NCBI GenBank assembly: GCA_002067965.1
Contig: MVRN01000127.1
Coordinates: forward strand, 25,191 to 89,190
Direction: 5' to 3'
Origin: Pelotomaculum sp. PtaU1.Bin035
Lineage (GTDB): Bacteria; Bacillota; Desulfotomaculia; Desulfotomaculales; Pelotomaculaceae
Length of the DNA: 64,000 nucleotides
The notes beneath the pieces are model-generated. The model saw only the letters and a list, made by a program, of their open reading frames with translations. It made no database searches and was not told the DNA's origin. Position numbers and translations under genes: made by a program. Of the stretch, positions 8,501 through 15,581 are shown one piece after another; positions within the stretch are counted from its first letter, which is position 1, and every line of letters starts with the position of its first letter.

Positions 8501-11002
8501 ATGCGCGAGTTGATGTTCTTCAACGGTTGGGGTGGATTTTCACCGGATGGCCGTGAGTATCAGATTATTATTAAAAACGGCAATCACCTGCCGGCGCCGT
8601 GGATCAATGTAATCGCCAATCCACACTTCGGCTGCCTTGTCTCCGAACTCGGCACGGGTTACACCTGGTGGCGCAACAGCCGTGAGTACAAGCTGACCCC
8701 GTGGTCTAACGATCCTGTGCTCGACCCGCCGGGTGAAGTTTGTTACCTGCGGGACGAAGAGAGCGGCGAAATATGGCCTGTCACGCCGTCCGCCGGACAA
8801 GCGGGCCAGCCTTACAACGTTGCCCATGGCCGGGGGTTCACCTGTTTTCGCCACGAGAGACATGGTGTCAAGCAGGAAATGACCGTTTTTGTCCCGCTCG
8901 ACGATCCGGTCAAGGTGATCAAATTGCGGCTGCAGAACCGGAGTGCCGGGAGGCGGCGCCTTTCCGTCACATATTACGCGGAATGGGTACTGGGTGTGCA
9001 GCGCCAGGCGAACGCCCCGTTCATTGTCACGGAGTGGGATGAGTCGGCCAGGATCATGCTGGCACGCAACACGTATCAGGAGGCGTTTCGAGATGCTGCA
9101 GCCTTTTTGGGCGTGTACCCGCAGCCGGAAACGTCTGTGGAGCCATCGTCTTCAGAAAAATTCGAAGCGAGGGGGAACTCCGCCATTGCGGGAGATCTGT
9201 CTTGGACGGCAGACCGCGGCGAATTTCTCGGCCGCAACGGCACAATGGAAAATCCCGCCGCCATGAGCCGGGAGTGCCTGTCAAGAAAAACAGGACCCCT
9301 TTATGACCCTTGCGGCGCGGTGCAGGCCAAGTTTACACTGGAGCCCGGGGCTGAACGGACAGTCTGCGTCCTGCTCGGCTGCGAACATTCCCGGGACGCT
9401 GCCGTGAAACTGGCGCAAAAATACCGCCAAACCCATGTCTGCGACCAGGCATTTGAACTGGTGCGGGAATTCTGGGAGGGCGTTTTGGGCCAGATTTCGG
9501 TTTCCACGCCCTGCCCGGAGGTGGATTTACTATTAAACGGCTGGTTGATTTACCAGACCCTCGGTTGCAGAATGTGGGCGCGAGCCGCTTTTTATCAGGC
9601 GGGAGGCGCGTACGGCTTCCGTGATCAATTGCAAGACGCTTTGGCGCTCCTGCACACCCGCCCCGACTATACGCGGGCGCAGATTTTGCTGCACGCCGCG
9701 CACCAGTACGAGGAGGGCGATGTGCAGCATTGGTGGCATGAAGAGACGCAGCGCGGCATCCGATCGCGTTTCTCCGACGATTTGCTGTGGCTGCCATATG
9801 CCGTGGGACGGTATGTCGGCCATACGGGGGACGACAGCGTACTTGACGAGGCGGCGCCGTTTCTGCAAAGCGAACCTTTACGGGAAGGCGAACATGAACG
9901 ATACGAGCCGGCCCGGGTCTCTGCCCGGAACGGCACTGTTCTCGAACACTGCTTGCGTGCCATCGACAGGAGTTTACAACGCTTTGGCGGGCACGGGCTG
10001 CCGCTGATCGGGGCCGGCGACTGGAACGACGGTATGAACCGTGTTGGTGCTGAAGGCCACGGTGAGAGTGTGTGGCTCGGCTGGTTTCTCTGTGAAGTGC
10101 TGGATCTGTTTACGGATCTGTGCCGGCGGCGCGGCGATGAAGAGCGGGCGGGACGCTACCGGGATGTACGTGAAAAACTTGTCTCCTCTCTTGATGAGCA
10201 CGCCTGGGATGGGCTGTGGTACCGGCGGGCTTTCACTGACGCCGGGCAATGGCTGGGTTCTATTTGCAATGAAGAATGCAGGATCGACGCTATTGCCCAG
10301 TCGTGGTCGGTCATCTCCGGAGCGGCTCCGAAAGAGAAAGCATTGCGGGCGATGCAGTCATTCGACCACGAACTTGTGGACCGGGATCTTTTCATCGCGC
10401 GTCTTTTGACTCCGCCTTTCAACCGCACGGATCCCAGTCCCGGCTATATACAGGGCTATCCGCCCGGAATTCGGGAGAACGGATCTCAATATACGCATGG
10501 TGTCATATGGAGCGTTATTGCCTGGTGCCGGCTTGGAATTGCAGATAAGGCTTTCGAATTGTTTCAAATGTTAAATCCTCTGTACCACACTCGTACTCCT
10601 ATTGAAGTACGGCAGTATGCCGGAGAACCATACGTCATGGCGGCGGACGTTTACATGGCGGAGGCGCGCCAAAGACGCGCCGGATGGACGTGGTACAGCG
10701 GCGCCGCGGGATGGATGTATCAGGCGGGAGTTGAATGGATCCTTGGCCTTCGCCGCCGTGGAAAACGGCTGTACGTTCGCCCGTGCATCCCTTGTGAATG
10801 GCGGGAGTTTTCCGTCAACTACCGTTTTGGCGGCGCGCGCTACCTTATTACTGTCAGTAATCCGCTGAGCAAGTCCGGCGGAGCGGCCGCTTTTCGAATT
10901 GATGGGCGGGAAGTTGCTCATATGGAGCAGGACGTGCGGGAGGGTCCTTACGTTGATTTGTGTGACGACGGGCAGGTCCATCATGTCGTCCTGATGTTAT
11001 AG
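2591..11002 (+). CDS. ndvB: Cyclic beta-1,2-glucan synthase (GT84-GH94)
   Basis: Giant membrane enzyme (2803 residues, close to rhizobial NdvB and Brucella Cgs at about 2830-2870) predicted to polymerise glucose from UDP-glucose into beta-1,2-glucan, control chain length and cyclise it. Visible parts: an N-terminal region; two membrane segments near residues 420-500; a GT84 glycosyltransferase domain with DADTQLP near residue 640 and RMHRWVRGDW; further membrane segments near 840-1000; a glucoamylase-like region; then beta-1,2-glucan phosphorylase-like GH94 sequence whose acid motif GDWNDGMN lies near 2476-2483 (D2480 the likely general acid). The ATG at 2591 has CAGGGGG five bases upstream; an open frame extends to 2519 without one. 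Base composition is clearly more GC-rich than the neighbours, consistent with transfer. Confidence 0.92.
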   Translation: MILNTEQLRQKAHELALTHDPYVRRGPSKRLWREFYADVEKLRAFIRYLRDGYASCSQPAEEWLLDHAEFVEEQVLVIRHQLSEVILRDLPRLRKTGKTRVLSICADYLEHVDGNLDEDSLVSYINFYQEVSVLTIAEAWAVPVILRIALIGRLAEVMELVRERREVCALAERLLARIEPSKLSPEVLKAALEEAGQDMPLSGPLIVHLVRHLREWSDDSATVREWLMCKLENGSDCLDRIVSYEYQMQAAYQVTTGNLIGSLRKISRWDWHDPFEQISMVEHNLREERSGIYPLLDFSSRDALRKRVEQLARRLRLPENLVAKQAVELAAKEYEQACGRRALAEKAAGNSKESGRTSPGGMSPKHECPQRIMSPVEELPREAFAAYYLLEPDGVKELRHALKMCGTPRYLPELGILRRATAMYFTILTGLFTAILLGFTVWIGGGANLTAAQWPVILIALTLPASQWAVTAAHWLIECAMRPRLLLRYDFSRGIPDEAATMVVIPVIWPTVKDVLELADRLEMHYLANRDSNIHFALLGDFVDAGAERLPEDNAVIAAARASIEGLNCSYSHPGGSTFHLFQRRRLWNPSEGAWMGWERKRGKLVEFVELLKGRTDTTYDCVVGDASILPRIRYIITLDADTQLPVGSAQRMIGTMHLPYNRPRLNSMRTRVVEGYGVLQPRIGISHEAALRSRFAYLWSANPGIDPYAFAASDPYQDGLGQGIFTGKGIFDVDAFAKVLCERIPENRVLSHDLLEGGFLRAGLLSDIELIDEHPSTFSAYQKRMHRWVRGDWQLLIWLFHRVRDRWGKFLPVDLSPLTRWQVIDNLRRSLLPPALFAVLLLGFSVLPGSPGRWLAFVFATLSLPLICQLAAIGRTIWRPQGLLATAGQILVTVVTLPFQSVLLFDAITRTLYRLFVSKRHLLEWVSAAEIERRSHGGRQPALPGMYGGYALLFLFAPAAVASTVPALRWAGLALCAVWAFAPLAIRWLDRPLRRPERPLAAAEEAELRKLSEQIWMFFEDYVTEAEHWLPPDNVQIDPPIGVVHRTSPTNTGLYLACALAARDFGFIDTPGLIERLERTVSTIEQMDKWKGHLYNWYDTVTLKPLPPQYVSTVDSGNFIGCLITVKEGLAEWLNSIIGGDVQPGSDRVRGKAAEALNVAFAGELTPALKDEDAGKRKKSSSSLREDWVVRGQNLIARLDTLINGTDFRPLYDHKAKLFNLGYHSGLRKPDQILYDLLASEARQTSFIAIALGHVPVSHWHALGRTMAKVGRRVTLLSWSGTMFEFLMPLLFMRTYRSTIWDSTCRAVVKRQIEYAHRRGVPFGISESGYYAFDYQMNYQYRAFGVPGLGFKRGLEQDLVVAPYAAILALPFAKRQGLEDLCKMKELGACGKYGFYEAIDFTSERLPKDKKNMIIRSYMAHHQGMSLLALANLLAPKKIYERFHRDKRVRSTELLLQERIPARPKIIKHSAMARARVPDIRLAETGARREYLSADTPVPEVCVLSNGTFMTIVTNSGSGLIRYEGLAVSRWREDPVLDDWGIYIYIRDVARDMIWSPAFQPCRVPSSEQRVQFSLDRATFMRVDGDMRTSLEICVSPEWNAEVRRLTLTNTGNEARIIEVTTFLELALAPPMADDAHPAFSKLFIKTEYAEDARCLLAWRRPRQEDEKPLWVAHALIAGCQAIGPVEYESDRACFIGRGHTVSQPQGIRSRLRGTVGSVTDPAMIMRKRLSIKSGEQAQLFAVTAVAGTKEEVLDIVSRFPGGLMVERTFQLAWNRSQIELRHLRLTAARAMTFQAFAGRVLYTPPLRQERQQSIAVNVKGQSGLWTYGVSGDVPVILVRIENRADIQFIVKLLAGHEYLRCLGLIFDLVVLNESAGGYQQDLSEALRRAVEQVVHRKGAEPGGVFIINASQLPVSDRTLLLAAARVVLRAGGPSLKAQTKPPRRDAVLPAPFKPAASLNRFTSLVPDDMRELMFFNGWGGFSPDGREYQIIIKNGNHLPAPWINVIANPHFGCLVSELGTGYTWWRNSREYKLTPWSNDPVLDPPGEVCYLRDEESGEIWPVTPSAGQAGQPYNVAHGRGFTCFRHERHGVKQEMTVFVPLDDPVKVIKLRLQNRSAGRRRLSVTYYAEWVLGVQRQANAPFIVTEWDESARIMLARNTYQEAFRDAAAFLGVYPQPETSVEPSSSEKFEARGNSAIAGDLSWTADRGEFLGRNGTMENPAAMSRECLSRKTGPLYDPCGAVQAKFTLEPGAERTVCVLLGCEHSRDAAVKLAQKYRQTHVCDQAFELVREFWEGVLGQISVSTPCPEVDLLLNGWLIYQTLGCRMWARAAFYQAGGAYGFRDQLQDALALLHTRPDYTRAQILLHAAHQYEEGDVQHWWHEETQRGIRSRFSDDLLWLPYAVGRYVGHTGDDSVLDEAAPFLQSEPLREGEHERYEPARVSARNGTVLEHCLRAIDRSLQRFGGHGLPLIGAGDWNDGMNRVGAEGHGESVWLGWFLCEVLDLFTDLCRRRGDEERAGRYRDVREKLVSSLDEHAWDGLWYRRAFTDAGQWLGSICNEECRIDAIAQSWSVISGAAPKEKALRAMQSFDHELVDRDLFIARLLTPPFNRTDPSPGYIQGYPPGIRENGSQYTHGVIWSVIAWCRLGIADKAFELFQMLNPLYHTRTPIEVRQYAGEPYVMAADVYMAEARQRRAGWTWYSGAAGWMYQAGVEWILGLRRRGKRLYVRPCIPCEWREFSVNYRFGGARYLITVSNPLSKSGGAAAFRIDGREVAHMEQDVREGPYVDLCDDGQVHHVVLML
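3672..3716 (+). repeat. In-frame triple AATGTCCCC repeat inside ndvB
   Basis: Three copies of AATGTCCCC spaced about 17 bases apart lie in the linker before the first membrane segments of the glucan synthase. They are read in more than one frame (giving GMSP, ECPQ and MSP), so they are a DNA-level repeat and not a protein repeat. The complementary word GGGGACATT occurs intergenically near 52406, and a shorter form near 24372. Confidence 0.6.
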
Positions 11003-11038
11003 GTAAAAATAAACGCGTCAGGCATAAAATAGTTCAAT

Positions 11039-11089
11039 GGCGACGGTATCTGGTTGAGATAACCTACCAGTTATTGTCGCCCTTTTTTT
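11039..11089 (+). terminator. Probable terminator after ndvB
   Basis: GGCGAC at 11039-11044 pairs with GTCGCC at 11076-11081 and seven T residues follow; a smaller TATC/GATA stem can form in the loop. The loop is long, so confidence is moderate. The remaining 200 bases before the next gene hold only a 72-codon minus-strand open frame (11018-11236) of unknown identity that may be a mobile-element remnant. Confidence 0.5.
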
Positions 11090-11286
11090 GTCTTTACCCA
11101 TGTGGCTAAAAAAATCGAAATAAGCAAGGGCAATGTGACCGTCCAGGCAATGCCCATTTTCCGCCATCGTACAAGCCTGTGGGTGTAAGACTTGGGCACC
11201 CAGTTTCTTGCCGCGCAGTTGACAATTGGCAAACAATTAAATAAAATGTTTATAATTACACAATCAATTTAAGGAAGTGTTTGTAG

Positions 11287-12456
11287 GTGAGTATGTTGAA
11301 TCTTTTCTGGAATGCTTCACCGGAAGAATTCAAAAACGGATATATCGAGGAAGAGAATTATTATATTTGCTTGCTTTGCGGCAAAAAAATTGAGAAAGGG
11401 ATTGTCTACCCCGAGGGAGGCATTCTCTATGAAGCCGGAAGGTATATACGCGTCCATATTGAGAAGGAGCATCAATCGGTGTTTGAGTGCCTGATCCGGC
11501 TGGATAAACGCCTCACAGGTCTTACAGAACATCAGAAAAACATCCTTCAACTATTTTACCAGGGTAAAAGTGATGAAGAAGTGCAAAAGGAAATGGGCAT
11601 CGGCAGCGCTTCCACCATCCGGAACCATCGTTTTGTATTAAAAGAGAAAGAACGTCAGGCCAAAGTGTTTCTGGCGCTGATGGATCTCTTGAAGGATAAG
11701 AATAAGCGTTTGTCAGGCTGTTTGCCTCCATATAAAACGGCCGGGACGATAGATGATCGATACAGTATTACTCAGGAAGAAAGTGAGAAAATACTTAAGA
11801 AATATTTCCCTGAAGGTACGGATGGGCCATTAACCACTTTTGATATGAAAGAAAAAAATAGGCTGGTTGTATTAAGGGAACTGGCGAAGAAATTTGAAGC
11901 AAAAAAGTTCTATAAAGAGAAGGAAGTAAACGAAATATTGAAAACCGCTTATGATGATTTTACTACTTTGCGAAGATATTTGATTGAATACGGATTTTTA
12001 GGCAGAAAGCCTGACGGCAGCCGGTATTGGCTGAAAGGGGATCCAAACGGGAAGGAGGAAGGAAATATGGACCGTAAAAAAGAAATGAAGCAACAGTATA
12101 AAGATATGAAAACTGAGGGCGGGGTTTACCAGATTAAAAACACGAAAAATCAGAAGGTGTTTGTGGTTGCGACTCCAAATTTTAAGACTATAAATGGAAA
12201 ACTGGGCATGTTGAAATGGGGTTCGCATAAAAACAGGCAGCTTCAAGAGGAATGGAATCAATTTGGCGAAGACGCTTTTGTATTTGAAGTCCTTGAGGTT
12301 TTGGAAGAAAAGGAAGAGGGCTTTTTTGACAAAAAGGACGTGTTGAAAAAAATGGAGAAAAAATGGCTGGATAAGCTGCAGCCATTCGGAGAGCGCGGCT
12401 ATAATCAACCTAAAAAAAGAGAGGAAGACGGCAATGAAAATCGTGGCGATTGGTGA
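11287..12456 (+). CDS. HTH-DUF2087-GIY-YIG fusion protein
   Basis: 389-residue cytoplasmic protein with three recognisable parts. Residues 1-60 carry a treble-clef-like CLLCGKK...HIEKEH segment. Residues 75-125 form a LuxR-type HTH (LTEHQKNILQLFYQGKSDEE). About 160-245 is a DUF2087 domain (RLVVLRELAKKFE, TLRRYLIEYGFLGRKPDGSRYW). The C-terminus (about 275-380) is a GIY-YIG-like module (GGVYQIKN, GSHKNRQLQEEWNQFGEDAF). HTH plus DUF2087 is a known regulator arrangement; the appended GIY-YIG module suggests DNA cleavage or DNA-structure recognition. Start is GTG at 11287 with AAGGAAG upstream; ATG at 11293 is an alternative. It stands alone between a terminator and a new promoter. Confidence 0.8.
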   Translation: MSMLNLFWNASPEEFKNGYIEEENYYICLLCGKKIEKGIVYPEGGILYEAGRYIRVHIEKEHQSVFECLIRLDKRLTGLTEHQKNILQLFYQGKSDEEVQKEMGIGSASTIRNHRFVLKEKERQAKVFLALMDLLKDKNKRLSGCLPPYKTAGTIDDRYSITQEESEKILKKYFPEGTDGPLTTFDMKEKNRLVVLRELAKKFEAKKFYKEKEVNEILKTAYDDFTTLRRYLIEYGFLGRKPDGSRYWLKGDPNGKEEGNMDRKKEMKQQYKDMKTEGGVYQIKNTKNQKVFVVATPNFKTINGKLGMLKWGSHKNRQLQEEWNQFGEDAFVFEVLEVLEEKEEGFFDKKDVLKKMEKKWLDKLQPFGERGYNQPKKREEDGNENRGDW

Positions 12457-12540
12457 AAGCCCTTACTGGATTTCAGCCATGAAGTTGTTTAAAGTCCACG
12501 TGACGGGTTGATGTTAATGGTTAACAAACTAAAAAATGTG

Positions 12541-12568
12541 TTGACTTTGGAAATTATTTTTGTATAAT
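12541..12568 (+). promoter_or_regulatory. Strong sigma-A promoter
   Basis: TTGACT at 12541-12546, a 16-bp spacer and a perfect TATAAT at 12563-12568. It drives a leader of about 195 bases before the HNH gene. Confidence 0.7.
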
Positions 12569-12771
12569 GTAATTATTGGTTTTTCCTCTCTAGAGCGGGT
12601 TAAGCTGCAAAAATAGAGATAAAAAACGGGCCCGGGAATTGGCCGTCCCCGGACCTGACGCTGAAATCAGCACAAGTACATGCAAATACATAATATCATA
12701 AATAGTTCCGCTGAAGCAATGATATTTGTGGTTTTGCTGACAGAAGCTCTTTGTCTCGGAAAGGAGAGACT
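12569..12771 (+). other. Long untranslated leader before the HNH gene
   Basis: The stretch between the promoter and the HNH start codon is GC-rich in its middle (GGGCCCGGG near 12629 and GTCCCCGGAC near 12647, which can pair) and may fold. It matches no riboswitch class I can recognise. Upstream, 12434-12511 holds a 25-codon open frame (starting MKIVAIGESPYW) overlapping the end of the DUF2087 gene; it looks like the 5' remnant of a lost gene. Confidence 0.35.
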
Positions 12772-13089
12772 ATGGCAATTCAACAAAATCGCGCGCTTTT
12801 GAATTTGTCTTATGACCGGGGGACGATATTAGCCGTATGGAAAAAGGCGACTGTCGATTCAGAATATAACCCGGACGAGTACAGGCGAGACTGCTGTGGC
12901 GCGTGGATTAAGTTTGCTGATTACGGCAACGACAAGTCCGATTTCGGCTGGGAAATCGACCATGTGATGCCGATAGCCAAGGGTGGCACGGATGATCTGA
13001 GCAATCTTCAGCCGCTGCATTGGCTCAACAACCGGGGCAAGGGCAACGACTGGCCGGACTGGACGTGTTCCTACCGGGCAATAACATAG
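12772..13089 (+). CDS. HNH endonuclease
   Basis: 105-residue protein with a complete HNH core: EIDHVMPIAKGG followed by DLSNLQPLHWLNNRGKGND, giving the metal-binding His-Asn-His set. A short N-terminal region includes RRDCCGAWIKF, where the usual zinc-binding CxxC pairs of longer HNH proteins are reduced. The start at 12772 has AAAGGAG at good distance. Stand-alone small HNH proteins occur in phages, mobile elements and beside restriction systems; here it lies just upstream of a Type I R-M operon, separated by a hairpin, with its own promoter. Confidence 0.85.
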   Translation: MAIQQNRALLNLSYDRGTILAVWKKATVDSEYNPDEYRRDCCGAWIKFADYGNDKSDFGWEIDHVMPIAKGGTDDLSNLQPLHWLNNRGKGNDWPDWTCSYRAIT

Positions 13090-13143
13090 AGGGCTGTTAT
13101 TCGTGGCGCGGACGGACCCGTTCCCTCCAGAATGTTTTTTAAA

Positions 13144-13182
13144 TGCCAGAGCCAACTTTCCGCAGTGAAAGTGGCTCTGGCA
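13144..13182 (+). terminator. Strong hairpin after the HNH gene
   Basis: TGCCAGAGCCA pairs with GGCTCTGGCA and the stem extends through CTTT/AAAG with one bulge. The T-tract is poor on either strand, so it may be an inefficient terminator or a boundary element. Confidence 0.5.
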
Positions 13183-13241
13183 TCGATTTATAAAGACAAC
13201 CTTTTGTTCTGCCGGGAGCCTGTTAATAAGGGGGTTTGAAA

Positions 13242-13844
13242 GTGACGGCGCGAAAAAATGTTAAACTGGGTGAAATCGCCATTATATTAAATGGTTTGCC
13301 CGATGCGAAGCAACACGAACTAGTGTACAAGGCAAGTTTAATAACATATAATTTTATTCAGCCGAACCATTTGGGATTTTTCAACGATATGCATATTACT
13401 GCGGAAATAAAGAGGCAAACCCCCGTTGACGACAGCTATTTCATCAGGGAAAATGATATTTTACTTAAACGGCTTAATCCGGATATTGCGACGTTAATAA
13501 GCAAGGACATGCCGGATACAACTTTTTCGAGTAATCTCTTCGTTATCCGTCTGTTTGAAGAATATCACCCGGCCTATATAGCCTGCTTGCTGGAAAACCA
13601 GGGCATGGCATGGCTAAACAGTAATATTACCGGTGCGGTCGCGGCAATAAAGTCTATATCAACAAAAGCGTTAAAGGCGTTGGATATACCCGCCATAGAA
13701 TATGGGAAGCAGAAAGCAATTGGCCGGATGTGGCTGCTGCACAAGAAACGGATACAGCTGTTGAACTCTTTGGCTGTAGAAGATCAAAGGCTTATGGCGG
13801 CAGTAATAAAAAGCGTCACGGCAAATACCGGGGAGGAACTATGA
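13242..13844 (+). CDS. HsdS-like half-length specificity protein
   Basis: 200-residue protein resembling one target-recognition domain of a Type I specificity subunit: an N-terminal KLGEIA segment, a middle with YFIRENDILLKRLNPD and FSSNLFVIR typical of TRDs, a NITGAVAAIKSIS section, and a C-terminal helix with IPAIEYGKQKAIGRMW leading into a coiled region. A full HsdS has two TRDs (about 400 residues), so this is a half-subunit. Its TGA overlaps the hsdM ATG in an ATGA, showing tight coupling. GTG at 13242 is chosen for its spacing from AAGGGGG; TTG at 13236 is possible. It may dimerise, regulate HsdM or provide alternative specificity. Confidence 0.75.
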   Translation: MTARKNVKLGEIAIILNGLPDAKQHELVYKASLITYNFIQPNHLGFFNDMHITAEIKRQTPVDDSYFIRENDILLKRLNPDIATLISKDMPDTTFSSNLFVIRLFEEYHPAYIACLLENQGMAWLNSNITGAVAAIKSISTKALKALDIPAIEYGKQKAIGRMWLLHKKRIQLLNSLAVEDQRLMAAVIKSVTANTGEEL

Positions 13845-15427
13845 TGGCGACTACCAGAAAAGACATTGAGGCCGCGCTTTGGAGGGGCGCGAATACATTT
13901 AGGGGGGCTATCGACGCGGCCAACTACAAAGATTATATCCTGCCCATGCTTTTCGTTAAATACCTAAGCGACACCTATCTGGAAAACGTTGAAGAATTAA
14001 GGAAAAAGTACGATAATCCGATCAGGTTGGAAAGAGCGATAAACAGGCTCCCCTTTGTGATCAATAAAGAACAGAGCTTCTCCTGGCTTTATGAAAAAAG
14101 ATATAAAGATAACCTGGGGGAACTTATTAATACGGCTTTGTGCGGCATAGAAGACGACAACCCTTCCCTGTTTACGGGGATCTTCAGAAACATAGACTTT
14201 AACAGTGAAGCCATGCTGGGCAATCAAAGGCAAAGAAACACCCGCTTGCGGGAACTGCTGGAAGATTTCGAGTCCCTTGACCTGCGCCCCTCTTCCATCA
14301 GGCCCGAGGAAGGCAAGGTGGCCGCCGATACCATTGGCGAAGCGTACGAATATATGATCGGCGAGTTCGCCAGCCAGGCCGGCAAAAAAGCCGGTTCCTT
14401 CTTTACTCCCTCCGAAGTGTCGGAACTGATGGCGCGCATCGTCGACCCAAAAATAAGCGACACCATGTACGACCCAACCTGCGGCTCCGGCTCCCTGCTT
14501 ATAAAAACCGGAAAAACGGCCCAGGCCAAGGAAAACAACGCGATAAAAAAGCTTGCCCTGTACGGCCAGGAAATGAACGGCTCCTCCTGGTCCATGGCCA
14601 AAATGAACATGTTTCTCCACGAGATTATGGACGCCAGGATACTCTGGGGCGATACCCTGGCCAACCCCCTGCACATTGACCCGGACGGCAATCTCATGCA
14701 GTTCGACGTCATAGTGGCCAACATGCCTTTTTCCCAGGATAAATGGGCGGCGGGATTTAACACCGGCGGCGAGATGACCGGCAGGGGCAAAGAATTCAAA
14801 ATGCAAGCCTCTCTTGACAGGTACCATCGCTTTGAATGGGGGGTGCCCCCCGCCAGCAAGGGGGACTGGGCGTTTTTGCTGCATATGATTGCCAGCCTCA
14901 AGAGCGGGGGCAGGATTGCCGCTGTCGCTCCCCACGGCGTTTTGTTCAGGGGCGCGTCGGAAGGGAGGATCAGGCAGGCTGTAGTCGAGAAGAACCTGTT
15001 GGACGCGGTTATCGGCCTGCCCGCCAATCTGTTTTACGGGACAAGCATCCCGGCCTGCATTTTAGTTTTTAAGAAAAACCGCAACCGTGACGACGTATTG
15101 TTTATTGACGCTTCCGCCAAGGATGAAAACGGCAGGCTTCGCTTTAAAAAGGACAAGAACCAGAATAAGCTTGAAACAAAACATATCGAGGACATTATAA
15201 ATACCTACAAAAGCAGGGTGGATGTCAAAAGATTTGCCCATGTGGCCGGTGTTTATGAAATCAGGGCCAACGAATACAACCTGAATATCCCCCGCTATGT
15301 TGATACCTTTGAAGAGGAAGTATTGGTGGATATTGAAGAGGTTAAAAACAATATCGCCAATATCCAAAAGGATCTTGCCGAAGTAGAAGCGCAGATGGCC
15401 AGGTATTTAAAGGAGCTGGGACTATGA
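13841..15427 (+). CDS. hsdM: Type I restriction-modification DNA methyltransferase subunit HsdM
   Basis: 528-residue adenine-specific N6-methyltransferase subunit, which with HsdS methylates the Type I site. An N-terminal HsdM_N helical domain (WRGANTFRGA, YILPMLFVKYLSD) precedes the methylase domain, with GSFFTPSEVSELMARIVDP, AdoMet motif I DPTCGSGSLL near residue 205, and catalytic motif IV as ANMPFS near residue 300. Motif IV normally reads NPPF/Y; here the first Pro is Met, which I believe occurs in a branch of HsdM. The ATG at 13841 has GGGGAGG upstream and matches the family N-terminus; an open frame extends to 13730 inside the previous gene. Second gene of the R-M operon. Confidence 0.95.
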   Translation: MMATTRKDIEAALWRGANTFRGAIDAANYKDYILPMLFVKYLSDTYLENVEELRKKYDNPIRLERAINRLPFVINKEQSFSWLYEKRYKDNLGELINTALCGIEDDNPSLFTGIFRNIDFNSEAMLGNQRQRNTRLRELLEDFESLDLRPSSIRPEEGKVAADTIGEAYEYMIGEFASQAGKKAGSFFTPSEVSELMARIVDPKISDTMYDPTCGSGSLLIKTGKTAQAKENNAIKKLALYGQEMNGSSWSMAKMNMFLHEIMDARILWGDTLANPLHIDPDGNLMQFDVIVANMPFSQDKWAAGFNTGGEMTGRGKEFKMQASLDRYHRFEWGVPPASKGDWAFLLHMIASLKSGGRIAAVAPHGVLFRGASEGRIRQAVVEKNLLDAVIGLPANLFYGTSIPACILVFKKNRNRDDVLFIDASAKDENGRLRFKKDKNQNKLETKHIEDIINTYKSRVDVKRFAHVAGVYEIRANEYNLNIPRYVDTFEEEVLVDIEEVKNNIANIQKDLAEVEAQMARYLKELGL

Positions 15428-15581
15428 GCGATATCTAAAAAAATAGCTGAGGATATAACCTGCCTACTTCTGGTGATGGCGTCCTTCGGCAGTTAGATTA
15501 AAAGTTATTAATATTTAACGTGGATATAAGTGGGCGTCGTTTTATGACATCTATACGGGCCTGGATTAATAGGAGAGAGTG
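15428..15581 (+). other. Gap between hsdM and hsdS
   Basis: An ATG at 15424 overlapping the end of hsdM opens a frame of only four codons (MSDI, stop). In many Type I operons a further gene starts exactly in this way, so this may be the stump of a deleted gene. The rest has no coding signal. AGGAGAG at 15571 serves hsdS. Confidence 0.4.

Noticed and set aside
13997..14935. 312-codon open frame antisense to hsdM
   Set aside because: It overlaps a complete, motif-bearing hsdM and has no recognisable domain.
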